DNA of 64,000 nucleotides, taken from positions 226,105-290,104 of the forward strand of contig JACRTB010000003.1 in the NCBI GenBank assembly GCA_014385025.1, in the 5' to 3' direction. Under the pieces are notes generated by a model. The model was not told the origin of the DNA. It made no database searches and was given only the letters and a program-made list of their open reading frames with translations. Below are positions 16,407 through 25,089 of the stretch, one piece after another; the stretch's first letter is position 1, and every line of letters begins with the position of its first letter. This DNA comes from Yanshouia hominis (GTDB lineage Bacteria > Bacillota > Clostridia > Oscillospirales > Ruminococcaceae). A program made the translations under genes and the position numbers.

Positions 16407-17582
16407 TTACATCAGCGCGGTGAGCACGCTGGATTTGGTGACGATTCCCATGAGACGGTTGTCGCTGTCAACCACCGCGATCGGAAAGGGGGTTTCGGCC
16501 GCGACCGGCATGATATCGGCCACCAGCACGTCGTCGTGGGTGGTTTGAATCTCCCGTTCCATAACCTCGCTGGTTTTGAGTTGTTCCCGGTGGGCGCGGA
16601 TCGCCTGCGCAACGGTAAGGATTCCCTCAAACTGCATTTCGTCGTTGACGACGTAGATGCTGGAGAGGGCGTTGGCGCGCATCTCACGAAGCGCGTGGTC
16701 GATCCCGTCGTGAGCCCGCATCACGCAGGAGGGGGTCATCATGATGTTGCGGACGGTGAGCACCTTGCTCTTGTCGGCCGAACCGATGAATTCCCGCACA
16801 TAGTCGTCGGCGGGATTGGTGCTCATCTCCTCGGGGGTGCCGGTCTGGACGATCCTGCCGTCCCGCATGATCGAGACGGTGTCGCCGAGCTTAAACGCTT
16901 CGTCGATATCGTGGGTGACAAAGATGATCGTTTTTTTCAGCTTGCGCTGCAGGGAGAGAAGCTCAAACTGCATCTCGCGCCGGACGAGCGGATCGAGCGC
17001 GGAGAAGGGCTCATCCATCAGCAGGACCTCGGCGTCGTTGGCAAGCGCCCGCGCAATGCCGACCCGCTGGCGCATTCCGCCTGAAAGCTGGGCGCAGGAT
17101 TTGTGTTCCCAGCCGGAGAGGCCGACCATCTCGATCATCTTCATGGCCTTCTCCTCGCGCTCGGCGCGGGAAATCCCCTTGACCTCCAGCCCGTAGGCGA
17201 CGTTGCCAAGCACGTCCCGGTGGCTCATCAGGCCGAAGGACTGAAAGACCATCGAGATTTTGTTGCGGCGGAATTCCAACAGCTCCTGCTTGTTCATTTC
17301 GGCCAGAGCCTTCTCCTCGAAGATTACCTCGCCGCTGGTGGGGCGGTTAAGCCGGTTGAAGCAGCGCAGCAGAGTGGATTTCCCTGAGCCGGAGAGACCG
17401 ATCAGCACATAGATTTCCCCGCGCCGGACCTCGAGGTTGATGTCCCAGAGCGCCGCGGTAACACCGGTTTTCTGATAAACGGTATTCTTATCCGAACCGG
17501 CCCGCATCATTGCGGACGCCTCGGAACGGTTGAGGCCGTAGAGCTTGCAGAGGTTTTTGACCTGAATCAGAGTTTCGGACAT
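16407..17582 (-). CDS. opuAA: Glycine betaine/proline ABC transporter ATPase with CBS pair
   Basis: This 391-residue ATPase energises osmolyte uptake. It has the ProV/OpuAA N-terminal extension, Walker A (GLSGSGKST, about residue 62), signature QLSGGMRQRVGIARAL, Walker B VLLMDEPFSALDP and FVTHDIDEA. Residues about 275-391 form two CBS motifs. In OpuA-type transporters the CBS tail senses ionic strength or c-di-AMP. It sits 1 base from the permease gene on the minus strand. ProV-like alternatives do not change the assigned role. Confidence 0.93.
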   Translation of the reverse strand: MSETLIQVKNLCKLYGLNRSEASAMMRAGSDKNTVYQKTGVTAALWDINLEVRRGEIYVLIGLSGSGKSTLLRCFNRLNRPTSGEVIFEEKALAEMNKQELLEFRRNKISMVFQSFGLMSHRDVLGNVAYGLEVKGISRAEREEKAMKMIEMVGLSGWEHKSCAQLSGGMRQRVGIARALANDAEVLLMDEPFSALDPLVRREMQFELLSLQRKLKKTIIFVTHDIDEAFKLGDTVSIMRDGRIVQTGTPEEMSTNPADDYVREFIGSADKSKVLTVRNIMMTPSCVMRAHDGIDHALREMRANALSSIYVVNDEMQFEGILTVAQAIRAHREQLKTSEVMEREIQTTHDDVLVADIMPVAAETPFPIAVVDSDNRLMGIVTKSSVLTALM

Positions 17583-17583
17583 C

Positions 17584-18438
17584 TTACTTTTCCTCCTTCC
17601 CGAACCAGCCCTGGGTCACGCGGTCGAGGATCACCGCGAGAATCACCACCGATGCGCCGGAAATGACGCCGCGCCCCATCTCGATGCGGTTGACAGCGTT
17701 GAGGACCTCCACGCCGAGACCGCGCGCGCCGATCATCGAACAGGTGACGACCATCGCCATCGCCATCATCAGAGTCTGGTTTACGCCGGTCATAATGGTG
17801 GGCAGTGCCTGCGGAATCTGTACCTTGAAAAGCGCCTGCATCCGGGTCGATCCGAAGGATGCGGCCGCTTCGACCACCTCCCGGTCAACCTGACGGATGC
17901 CGAGGCTGGTCAGGCGGATGACCGGAACCACCGCGTAGATGACGGTGGCGATCACCGCGGATGGCGAGCCGAGGCCGAAGAAAAGCAGCGCCGGAATCAG
18001 GTAGACGAAGACCGGCATGGTCTGCATGGTGTCAAGCACCGGCCGGGCGAGGTTGTTGAGCCGCCGGGAGGTCGAAAGAAGAATGCCCACCGGCAGTCCG
18101 ATCAGAAGCGAGATTATAACGCCCGCAATGACGATGGCGAGGGTGGTGATCATGGCGCTCCAGTAGCCGACCACCCCGATTAGGGCGAGCAGAGCGGCAT
18201 AGAGAATGCCGCTTCTGATGCTTTTTCGGGATTTCCACCCGAGAAAGAAAACCGCGCCGATGAGGAGAAACCAGGGAATATGGGCGAGCAGCCAGCCGAT
18301 TCCGTTGACCAGGGCGGTCAGGCCGCCGCTGATTCCGTCCAGCACCGGGGAGGCCCAAAGCGCAAAGCCCCGAACCGCCGAGTCAATCGCGTTGAGATCG
18401 GGCTTCATGACGAAGGGAAAATTAAAAAGCCACTCCAT
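17584..18438 (-). CDS. opuAB: Glycine betaine ABC transporter permease
   Basis: This 284-residue permease forms the membrane channel. It shows the OpuAB/ProW pattern: N-terminal spans, then VGILLSTSRRLNNLARPVLDTMQTMPVFVYLIPALLFFG broken over the conserved helix and the EAA loop VEAAASFGSTRMQAL. The ATG at 18438 follows GAGGTG by 9 bases; a GTG four codons upstream overlaps that ribosome site. Unlike lactococcal BusAB, the binding domain is not fused but encoded separately upstream. Confidence 0.92.
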   Translation of the reverse strand: MEWLFNFPFVMKPDLNAIDSAVRGFALWASPVLDGISGGLTALVNGIGWLLAHIPWFLLIGAVFFLGWKSRKSIRSGILYAALLALIGVVGYWSAMITTLAIVIAGVIISLLIGLPVGILLSTSRRLNNLARPVLDTMQTMPVFVYLIPALLFFGLGSPSAVIATVIYAVVPVIRLTSLGIRQVDREVVEAAASFGSTRMQALFKVQIPQALPTIMTGVNQTLMMAMAMVVTCSMIGARGLGVEVLNAVNRIEMGRGVISGASVVILAVILDRVTQGWFGKEEK

Positions 18439-18470
18439 TGATGATGTCACCTCGGTTTGTTGATTTGGAA

Positions 18471-19466
18471 TCAGAGCGCCTCGCGGAGACGGGAGGCCTG
18501 CTCGGAGGTCAGGAACTGGTCAACCAGCTCGGGATGCCCTTCCTTGAGGAACCAGGCGGCGGCGTCCTGATAGGTGGAGCCTGCATTCTGCTGGAGATAG
18601 GCCAGCCCCTCGCTGGTCAGGGCGGAGGAGGTGTGATATTTCGAGAGGAACTCGCAGAATTCAGGATTGCTTGCAGCAAAATCATTGCTTACGCAGACGT
18701 TGACGCGAACCGAAGGACAGGCGGTCTTCCCCTCGAAGTAGGCGGCCGCGTCGTAGGGGGCGTCCTCCAGAAGCACAAAGTCATAGAGGCCCATCAGCCA
18801 GGTTGGCTCCCAATAGTAGAAAACAACCGGCTCCTTCTTGTCCCAGGCAGAAATAATGGTGGCGTTCATCGCCGCGTCCGACCCGGGAATCACATAATTG
18901 TACTGGCTGTCCAGACCGTAGTACTGCACCTTCTTTTCCATGATCTCGGTGATCGACCAGCCGGGGATGCCGCCGAAGATGCGGGCTTTTCCGGGCGAAT
19001 CGGGATCGGGGAACAGGTGCGCGTAATCCTTGAGATCGGCGACCGATTTCAGCCCCGGATTCTCATCCGCCACATAACGCGGGATATAAAAGCCCTGTAT
19101 GTTGTCGTCAAAATTGACCCCCAGTTCGGTCAGCTTGCCCGCGGCGAGATCGCCCTCGTAGTCAGGCAGATTATCGGTCCAGGTTTCCATGTGGATGTCA
19201 ATTTCCCCCTTCATCAGGGCCTCGTGACTGATCGGGGTGGAAGCGGGAGTTTCGGTCCAGGTGTATCCGAAGACCTTTTCGGCGATCAGGCCGGCTACGG
19301 CGTTGTGGAATTTAATAGAATCCCAGCCGACGTCTGCAAAGACAAGGTCGGTCTTTTCCTTTGGCGCGGCCGCGCCCGAAGATCCCGATGCGGCGGGAGA
19401 GGACGAGCAGCCTGCCGCGGTAAGAATCAGAGGCAGGGCGAGCAGAAACGCAGCGATCTTTTTCAT
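18471..19466 (-). CDS. opuAC: Glycine betaine-binding lipoprotein
   Basis: This 331-residue substrate-binding protein has a lipobox (TAAGC) after a 19-residue signal and then an OpuAC fold: VFADVGWDSIKFHNAV, IDIHMETWTDNLPDY and VVFYYWEPTWLMG supply the aromatic residues that typically box a quaternary amine. The ATG at 19466 follows AAGGAG; a longer frame would read into the operator. It is the first gene of the betaine operon, directly downstream of the palindromic operator at 19505-19537. Confidence 0.92.
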   Translation of the reverse strand: MKKIAAFLLALPLILTAAGCSSSPAASGSSGAAAPKEKTDLVFADVGWDSIKFHNAVAGLIAEKVFGYTWTETPASTPISHEALMKGEIDIHMETWTDNLPDYEGDLAAGKLTELGVNFDDNIQGFYIPRYVADENPGLKSVADLKDYAHLFPDPDSPGKARIFGGIPGWSITEIMEKKVQYYGLDSQYNYVIPGSDAAMNATIISAWDKKEPVVFYYWEPTWLMGLYDFVLLEDAPYDAAAYFEGKTACPSVRVNVCVSNDFAASNPEFCEFLSKYHTSSALTSEGLAYLQQNAGSTYQDAAAWFLKEGHPELVDQFLTSEQASRLREAL

Positions 19467-19504
19467 AATAGGCTCCTTTCTGGTGGGAAAATTCCCTTGA
19501 AAAT

Positions 19505-19537
19505 CTGACAACTCAATGCTAACATATGAGTTGTCAG
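19505..19537 (-). promoter_or_regulatory. BusR-type operator at the betaine operon
   Basis: CTGACAACT, 15 bases, AGTTGTCAG: an inverted repeat extended to 11 bp per arm by CA/TG. On the minus strand it covers the interval after a TTGACC (likely -35), so a bound repressor would block the promoter. An identical arm pair with the same 15-base gap lies before the regulator gene. Confidence 0.8.
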
Positions 19538-19648
19538 CTGGTCAAGAAAAAGCGTATGAAAATTTGTTTCGTTTTCATTAAGAATTTCTAAAGAAAAGGG
19601 GGAACGGGGTCGCGGAGCGCCGTGCGAAAGGGGATGCGGCGGAATTGG

Positions 19649-19745
19649 CCCGAACGATTTGAGGGTCAGGCGGACGCCCATGGGAATAACGGACTGGATT
19701 GCCCATGAGGGGTTGTTTGAACGATTTGAGAGTCAGGCGGGCGGA
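19649..19745. repeat. Two diverged copies of a 67-bp repeat
   Basis: GAACGATTTGAG-GTCAGGCGG occurs at 19652 and 19719, exactly 67 bases apart. GGTCAGGCGGA is also the core of the 67-bp array at 20461-20823. The second copy overlaps the stop codon of the GntR-RCK_C gene. Confidence 0.5.
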
Positions 19746-20362
19746 CATCCCAGCAGCGCGGACACCAGAGCAATCTGTGTGATCTCGCAGGCAACAATCA
19801 GGATATCCTGCGGTTCAAAGCGGAAGCCGGGACCGGGGGAAAGACAGATTTCTTCGCCGCGCCGGACGGCGACAACGGTGGCGCCGGTCTGCTGGCGGAA
19901 TCGGAGCGTGCCGATATCCTTTCCGGACGCGGGGCTTTCGGGGGACAGCAAAAATTCGTAGGTGCGCAGGCGGTCGCTGTGGCGGAATCTTTCGCTGAGG
20001 TCGAAAATCTTCCGGTAAGTTTCGGTGATTTTTTCATTGAGCCGGTCCCGCTCTTCAATAAGGGCGCGCAGCTCGCATTTGAGGCGGCTCATATCGCTTC
20101 CGGCCTGATACTGCTCGACATATTCGACGGCGCGCGCCTTGGAAAGGACGACTGACCCCACATTTTCGCGGATTTCGGTGATTCCCATGTCCGAGAGCAG
20201 CCGCATAGCGCGGCGAATCGTCTCGGGGGAAACGCGGTATTGTGCCCCCATCAGGGAGCGGCCTGAGAATCGTTCCTGCTCCTTAATTTCTCCGCAGGCA
20301 ATTTTTGCGGCGATGTCATAGGCAATTTGTGCGTATACAGGAAGCGCGGGCTGGTTTTTCAT
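19733..20362 (-). CDS. busR: GntR-RCK_C repressor, BusR-like (c-di-AMP-responsive)
   Basis: This 209-residue regulator has a GntR winged helix (residues 1-75, including ERFSGRSLMGAQYRVSPETIRRAMRLL), a coiled coil (about 85-125) and a TrkA_C/RCK_C domain (about 130-209, GTLRFRQQTGATVVAVRRGEE). This is the architecture and length of BusR, which represses betaine uptake genes when c-di-AMP is bound. It lies upstream of the betaine operon, and its own promoter carries the same operator, so autoregulation is likely. The C-terminal end overlaps a 67-bp repeat copy. Ligand identity is inferred from the family. Confidence 0.88.
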   Translation of the reverse strand: MKNQPALPVYAQIAYDIAAKIACGEIKEQERFSGRSLMGAQYRVSPETIRRAMRLLSDMGITEIRENVGSVVLSKARAVEYVEQYQAGSDMSRLKCELRALIEERDRLNEKITETYRKIFDLSERFRHSDRLRTYEFLLSPESPASGKDIGTLRFRQQTGATVVAVRRGEEICLSPGPGFRFEPQDILIVACEITQIALVSALLGCPPA

Positions 20363-20402
20363 CTTCCGTCATCTCTCCGTAGGTTTAATCGAGTCAGAAA
20401 AC

Positions 20403-20444
20403 ATCTGACAACTTTATTATATTATTAAAGTTGTCAGATGGCAA
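20403..20444 (-). promoter_or_regulatory. Promoter and operator of the busR-like gene
   Basis: Minus strand TTGCCA (20439-20444), 17-bp spacer, TATAAT (20416-20421). The 14-bp inverted repeat with arms 20403-20416 and 20426-20439 covers the spacer and the -10. Its inner CTGACAACT-N15-AGTTGTCAG equals the operator at the betaine operon. Confidence 0.88.
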
Positions 20445-20460
20445 GCTACAAAATAGTGAC

Positions 20461-20823
20461 AATCCTTCTCCGTTCACGCTTGCAGGGGGTTCGGCGGTCA
20501 AGCGGATGCAATGGAAACGCCAAGCATAATCCTCCGCCGTCCGCGCCCTCAGGGGGTTCGACAATCAAGCGGATGCAATGGAAACGCCAAGCATAATTCT
20601 CCACCGTCCGCGCCCTCAGGGGATTCGACGGTCAGGCGGATGCAATGGAAGCGCCAAGCGTAATCCTCCGCCCTCCGCACCCGCAGGGGGGGCGACAATC
20701 AAGCGGATGCAATGGAAACGCCAAGCGTAATCCTCCGCCGTCCGCGCTCGCAGGGAGTTCGACGGTCAGGCGGATGCAATGAAAACACCAAGCGTAATCA
20801 TCCACCGTTCATGCTTGCAAGGG
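20461..20823. repeat. 67-bp tandem repeat array, about 5.4 copies
   Basis: GCGGATGCAATGG recurs at 20502, 20569, 20636, 20703 and 20770, an exact 67-base period, with partial units at both ends. Copies differ at only a few positions. GCGGAT early in each unit can pair with ATCCTCCGC later in it. 67 is not a multiple of 3 and no frame stays open, so it is not coding. Confidence 0.92.
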
Positions 20824-20875
20824 AGCGCAGCAGAGTGATACAATGGGAAGGCCGATCGGAAAGGGAGGAAGAGCC

Positions 20876-21811
20876 ATGGAGCGATTGCTGGAGCATTGCA
20901 CCCTTTGCCCGCGCCGCTGCGGAGTAAACCGCGCGGCGGGCGAACGCGGCCGCTGCGGTGCCGGAAAAGCGGTGCGGGTGGCGCGGGCCGCGCTGCACCC
21001 TTGGGAAGAACCCTGTATCTCGGGGAGCCGCGGGTCCGGGACGGTGTTTTTTTCGCACTGCGCTCTTGGCTGCGTCTTTTGCCAGAATGCGCCCCTGAGC
21101 CGTGAAGGCGCGGGGCTGGAAATCGGGACAGGACGGCTGGGGGAAATCTTTCTGGAGCTGCAGGCACAGGGAGCGCACAACATCAATCTGGTTACACCCA
21201 CCCACTACGTTCCGCAGATTCTCGAGGCGGCGGCCCTTGCGCGGGCGGATGGACTGAGAATCCCCTTTGTCTATAACTGCGGCGGTTATGAACTGCCTGA
21301 AACGGTCGCTCTGCTTGATGGGACGGTGGATCTCTGGCTCCCTGATTTTAAGTATGCCCAATCGAGGCCCGCCGCACGCTACAGCGCGGCAGCCGATTAT
21401 CCCGAGCGGGCGCTGGAGGCAATTGAGGCGATGGTGCGGCAGACCGGAGCGCCCTGCTTTGGCCCCGACGGACTTTTGCAAAAGGGGGTGCTGGTGCGGC
21501 ATCTGCTGCTGCCGGGCCTGCTGGCCGATTCGATGCGGGCGGTTGAGCTGCTGGCCGAACGGTTTGAGGGGCGGATCCTTTTGAGTCTGATGAGCCAGTT
21601 TACCCCCATGCCGGCGTGCTCTGCGCGCTTTCCTGAGCTTTCGCGTCCGGTGAATCCGCGCCACTATGAGGCTTTGGTGGAATTTACCGCTTCGCTGGGA
21701 GCCTTCGACTGCTATACGCAGGAGCCTTCCGCCGCCGATGGAGCTTTCATTCCAAGCTTCCTCGGGCAGGGGGTTTTGGCCGCCGGCACACCGGGAAAGG
21801 CTGATACATGA
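20876..21811 (+). CDS. PflX-like radical SAM protein
   Basis: This 311-residue radical SAM enzyme resembles the PflX group of pyruvate-formate-lyase activase relatives. The N-terminal CTLCPRRCGVNR with a later GRCGAG block is followed by CALGCVFC (CxxxCxxC, about residues 66-73), which binds the catalytic 4Fe-4S cluster. NLVTPTHYVP and VYNCGGYE are group signatures. ATG 20876 follows AGGGAGG. Substrate is unknown for the group. It overlaps the next (broken) gene by ATGA. Confidence 0.87.
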   Translation: MERLLEHCTLCPRRCGVNRAAGERGRCGAGKAVRVARAALHPWEEPCISGSRGSGTVFFSHCALGCVFCQNAPLSREGAGLEIGTGRLGEIFLELQAQGAHNINLVTPTHYVPQILEAAALARADGLRIPFVYNCGGYELPETVALLDGTVDLWLPDFKYAQSRPAARYSAAADYPERALEAIEAMVRQTGAPCFGPDGLLQKGVLVRHLLLPGLLADSMRAVELLAERFEGRILLSLMSQFTPMPACSARFPELSRPVNPRHYEALVEFTASLGAFDCYTQEPSAADGAFIPSFLGQGVLAAGTPGKADT

Positions 21812-22392
21812 AGTATTACCGGAGAGAAACGCCGCGTTTTGCGCTCTGCGGGCTCAACCGCGCGCTCTGCCCGATGCAGCTCGGCGGGTACTACTGTCCC
21901 CGGCCGCGGCGGAGGCGAGGGGCATCAGCCCTGCCGCTTTACGCGCTGTGCGAAGGGGAGAAGGGTTGAATGCTGCCGCTTCCGCGAGACTTATCCCTGC
22001 GGGGAATATCGGGGCGCGGCCGGCTGGGATTCCTTCGTGACCCATCAGGATATGCTCCGGGATTTTGCGCGGGCAAAGGAGAGCGGCGTCCCTGCCTATC
22101 TGGCGGAGCTGGGTGAACGTGCCGGGATCCTGCGTTGGCTTTTGGAGCACTGCAGCGGCGGCCACCGGAAGAATTCCTTCTGCCTCGCGGTGAATCAGCC
22201 GGATTTTCCGCAGCTTCACGCGGCGGTGAATCAGCTTTCGGCGGCCAATGCGAGGATGTCCCGCGGCCGCCGGAACGCGCGGAAAAGGCCGTTTCCCTTT
22301 TGAGCCGGGCGGCGGCACGACAGGGCGTTTTGCTTAAACTGGGGAAAAGACCGAAAAAGACGGCGGAAAGGCCGTCAGGGGAAGGAGATTAA
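21808..22392 (+). pseudogene. Cysteine-rich protein (DUF3795-like), two frameshifts
   Basis: An open frame starts at the ATG overlapping the radical SAM stop (MKYYRRETPRFALCGLN). A one-base gain in the CCCC run near 21900 shifts it into the frame reading GGGEGHQPCRFTRC and THQDMLRDFARAKESG. A one-base loss near 22250 shifts it back to EDVPRPPERAEKAVSLL and a stop at 22392. Total length is 585 bases, so the two shifts cancel and restore about 195 codons. Several positions expected to be Cys read Arg (CGC). The family call rests on the CGLN...CP pattern and is tentative. Confidence 0.6.
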
Positions 22393-22399
22393 CGTCTCG

Positions 22400-22648
22400 A
22401 TGGAATACCGGTATGACACACAGCTTCTGATTGAAGGAAAGCATCTCGACGAGGATGCAATCCACGCATATTTTACGGAAAATTTTGCGGGAGACTGTCT
22501 GCTTGCGATCGGAGATGATACCCTGATCAAGATTCATTATCATACCAATGAGCCATGGAAGGTTTTGGAATACTGCGCTGCTCTGGGAGAGATCCACGAT
22601 ATTGTGGTGGAGGATATGGACCGTCAGTCCAGAGGGCTGCACGGCTGA
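22400..22648 (+). CDS. Stand-alone FakA C-terminal-like (DAK phosphatase-type) domain
   Basis: This 82-residue protein aligns by eye with the tail of fatty-acid kinase FakA: YDTQLLIEG, HLDEDAIHAYF, a GDDTLIKIHYHTNEPWKVLEYCAALGEI block and VVEDM. Short proteins of this kind are often labelled kinase to dihydroxyacetone kinase; they lack the ATP-binding domain, so the role is unknown. AGGAG lies 12 bases before the ATG. It follows the pseudogene and precedes the DUF4317 gene by 26 bases. Confidence 0.7.
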   Translation: MEYRYDTQLLIEGKHLDEDAIHAYFTENFAGDCLLAIGDDTLIKIHYHTNEPWKVLEYCAALGEIHDIVVEDMDRQSRGLHG

Positions 22649-22674
22649 TGAAATAACAGAAGGAACAAAACGCG

Positions 22675-23820
22675 ATGAACGAAAAAGAAGTTTCCGAGAT
22701 CCGCCGGCGTTTTCGGCCGGACAAAAGCAACATCACGCGGGTACGGGCGTGCTATGTCAACGAGAAGCGGGAGATTGTTTCGCAGTTTGAGCAGTCGCTC
22801 GCCGTAACGCCGCAGGAGGAGTCGGAGCGGATTTTGGCGCTGCTCAAGCGCACCCTGTCAGGGACATTGGGGAAAAACCTGATCGATGTGGAATTTTCCA
22901 CCGGACAGGTCGCCGGCAGCGACGAGCACCGTTTGCTGATGGCGCTGCGGAATTCCTCCCTCAAGGATGAAGAGGCGGTGCAGGCCCTTTATCAAAAGGT
23001 GATCGGCTCCCTTTCGATCGAGGGGGATTACCTGATTCTGCTGACCCACGACACCTACGACGTGCCCTACCGGTCGAAGGATGGGCAGCGGCAGGATGAC
23101 GCCTCGTCGGAGGTGTTTTCCTACATTCTTTGCAGCATCTGTCCGGTCAAAATGACCAAGCCGGCTCTGAGCTACTACGCGCATGACGACCGGTTTCACA
23201 GCCGCGAGGCGGATTGGCTGGTCGCGCCGCCCGAGCTGGGCTTTCTGTTCCCGGCCTTCGATGACCGCTGCACCAATATCTATAATGCCCTTTATTATAC
23301 CCGCAGCGTCTCCGAAAACCATCAGGAGCTGGCCGACGCCCTTTTTCACCTTGAGATTCCGATGCCCGCCGCCGCGCAGAAGGAGACCTTCGGGGAGATT
23401 CTCGGGGATGCGCTCGCGGGTGAATGCAGCTACGAGGTGGTACAGTCGGTGCACGACGAGCTGTGCGGCATGATCGGGGAGCACAAGGCCGACAGGGAAT
23501 CCGAGCCGCTGAAGGTTTCCCGGCAGGAGGTTCGGCAGGTGCTGGAATCCTGCGGCGTTTCGGACGAGCATGTGGAGGCTTTTGAGCGGCGGTACGAGGC
23601 CGAGTTCGGCGCGGACATCGGCCTCAGCCCGAAAAATCTTGTGGACACCAGGCAGCTTGAACTACGCACCCCCGATGTGACCATCAAGGTGAACCCGGAA
23701 CGCAGTGATTTGGTGGAAACGCGCATCATCAACGGAGTAAAATACATCCTGATCCGGGCGAATGACGGCGTGGAGGTCAACGGTGTGGCGATTCACATTT
23801 CAGAATCGGCGCATGTCTGA
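22675..23820 (+). CDS. DUF4317 family protein
   Basis: This 381-residue soluble protein matches the clostridial DUF4317 family: an opening MNEKEVSEIRRRFRPDKSNITRVRACYVN split over the conserved start, YLILLTHDTYDVPYR, ICPVKMTKPALSYY and a C-terminal ILIRANDGVEVNG. No function is established for the family. It is predicted cytoplasmic, with no signal or membrane span. AAGGA precedes the ATG. It is the last gene of the radical SAM transcription unit. Confidence 0.82.
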   Translation: MNEKEVSEIRRRFRPDKSNITRVRACYVNEKREIVSQFEQSLAVTPQEESERILALLKRTLSGTLGKNLIDVEFSTGQVAGSDEHRLLMALRNSSLKDEEAVQALYQKVIGSLSIEGDYLILLTHDTYDVPYRSKDGQRQDDASSEVFSYILCSICPVKMTKPALSYYAHDDRFHSREADWLVAPPELGFLFPAFDDRCTNIYNALYYTRSVSENHQELADALFHLEIPMPAAAQKETFGEILGDALAGECSYEVVQSVHDELCGMIGEHKADRESEPLKVSRQEVRQVLESCGVSDEHVEAFERRYEAEFGADIGLSPKNLVDTRQLELRTPDVTIKVNPERSDLVETRIINGVKYILIRANDGVEVNGVAIHISESAHV

Positions 23821-23852
23821 GCGGGCCGCTGTTCCGCCCGGGAACTGAAATG

Positions 23853-23881
23853 TTGAAAACCCAGAAATCTCATGATATAAT
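23853..23881 (+). promoter_or_regulatory. Promoter of the cysteine desulfurase-thiI unit
   Basis: TTGAAA (23853-23858), 17-bp spacer, TATAAT (23876-23881), 40 bases before the ATG. Confidence 0.8.
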
Positions 23882-23920
23882 AAAGCGTTATTACATTTTG
23901 AAAAGGGGCGTTCTTCCAAG

Positions 23921-25075
23921 ATGGAGGAAATCTATTTCGACAACGCCGCAACCACTCGAACCGACCCCGAGGTGGCCGCGCTGATGACCCATGTGCTCTG
24001 TGAGGAGTACGGCAACCCTTCCTCGCTGCACAGCCGGGGGGTGCGGGCCCAGCTTTTGATCGAGCGGGCGTCCCGGCAGCTCGCGGCGGCACTGGGAATG
24101 AAGCGCGGAAAAGGCAGGATTCTCTTTACCTCGGGCGGAACCGAGGCAAATAATCTCGCCCTCTTCGGCGCGGCGGATGCGCTGCGCCGGCGGGGCAGCC
24201 GGATCGTGACCACCTCGGTGGAGCACGCTTCGGTGCTCGAATCCGCAAAGGAGCTGGGGACGCGCGGGTTTGAACCGGTTTTCCTCTCGCCCGGACCGGA
24301 TGGGAGAATTCCCGTTGACGCATTGCTGTCGGCATGCAGCGAGGATACCATCATGGTCTCGATGATGCTGGTGAACAATGAGGTCGGCGCGGTGCAGCCG
24401 ATCGCCGATCCTGCGGTGATCCGGGAGATACGCCGCCGTTCCCCCCATGCTCTGATTCATGCCGACGCGGTGCAGGCTTTCTGCAAGTATCCCTTCTCCA
24501 TGCCGGCGCTCGGGCTCGACATGGTTACGGTGTCGGCGCATAAAATCCATGGCCCCAAAGGGAGCGGGGCACTCGCGCTGGCGGAGGGGGCGCGGATTCT
24601 CCCGCAGCTCTTCGGCGGTGAGCAGCAGAACCGGCTGCGCCCCGGCACCGAGAACGTCGCGGGCATCGCCGCGCTCGGACTGGCGGCGGAAAACGCCTTC
24701 TCCCATCTGGAGGAGAACCGGGCCGCGGCCACCGCGGTGGGGGCACGCGTCCGGGAACGTCTTTCCGGCGGGAAGGGGATTGTGTTTCATTCCCCTCAGG
24801 CGGACTGCTCTCCCTTTCTGCTCAATCTCTCGGCGGTGGGCTACCGTTCCGAGACGCTGCTGCACGCGCTGGCGGCAGAGGGAATCTACCTTTCAAGCGG
24901 CTCTGCCTGCTCGAAAGGGGCGAAAAGCCATGTTCTCGCCGCGATGGGATGCCCTGCCGCTGAGATTGACTCTGCTCTGCGGCTGAGCTTCTGCAAGTAT
25001 AACACCCCGGAACAGGCCGACCGCTTTGCCGAAACGCTGCAGCGGATTACTCAAACGCTGCGCCGCAGCAACTGA
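23921..25075 (+). CDS. Cysteine desulfurase (NifS/IscS family)
   Basis: This 384-residue PLP enzyme takes sulfur from cysteine as a persulfide. It has IYFDNAATT, FTSGGTEANN, the PLP lysine in VSAHKIHGPKG and the active-site cysteine in YLSSGSACSKG. It lies 14 bases before thiI, the arrangement of NifZ-ThiI in bacilli, so the persulfide most likely goes to ThiI for 4-thiouridine in tRNA (and perhaps thiamine). Confidence 0.93.
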   Translation: MEEIYFDNAATTRTDPEVAALMTHVLCEEYGNPSSLHSRGVRAQLLIERASRQLAAALGMKRGKGRILFTSGGTEANNLALFGAADALRRRGSRIVTTSVEHASVLESAKELGTRGFEPVFLSPGPDGRIPVDALLSACSEDTIMVSMMLVNNEVGAVQPIADPAVIREIRRRSPHALIHADAVQAFCKYPFSMPALGLDMVTVSAHKIHGPKGSGALALAEGARILPQLFGGEQQNRLRPGTENVAGIAALGLAAENAFSHLEENRAAATAVGARVRERLSGGKGIVFHSPQADCSPFLLNLSAVGYRSETLLHALAAEGIYLSSGSACSKGAKSHVLAAMGCPAAEIDSALRLSFCKYNTPEQADRFAETLQRITQTLRRSN

Positions 25076-25089
25076 AGGAGAAGAAGCCG

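Noticed and set aside
20461..20823. Possible CRISPR array
   Set aside because: The whole 67-bp unit is conserved, with no alternation of constant repeat and variable spacer, and no cas genes are present.
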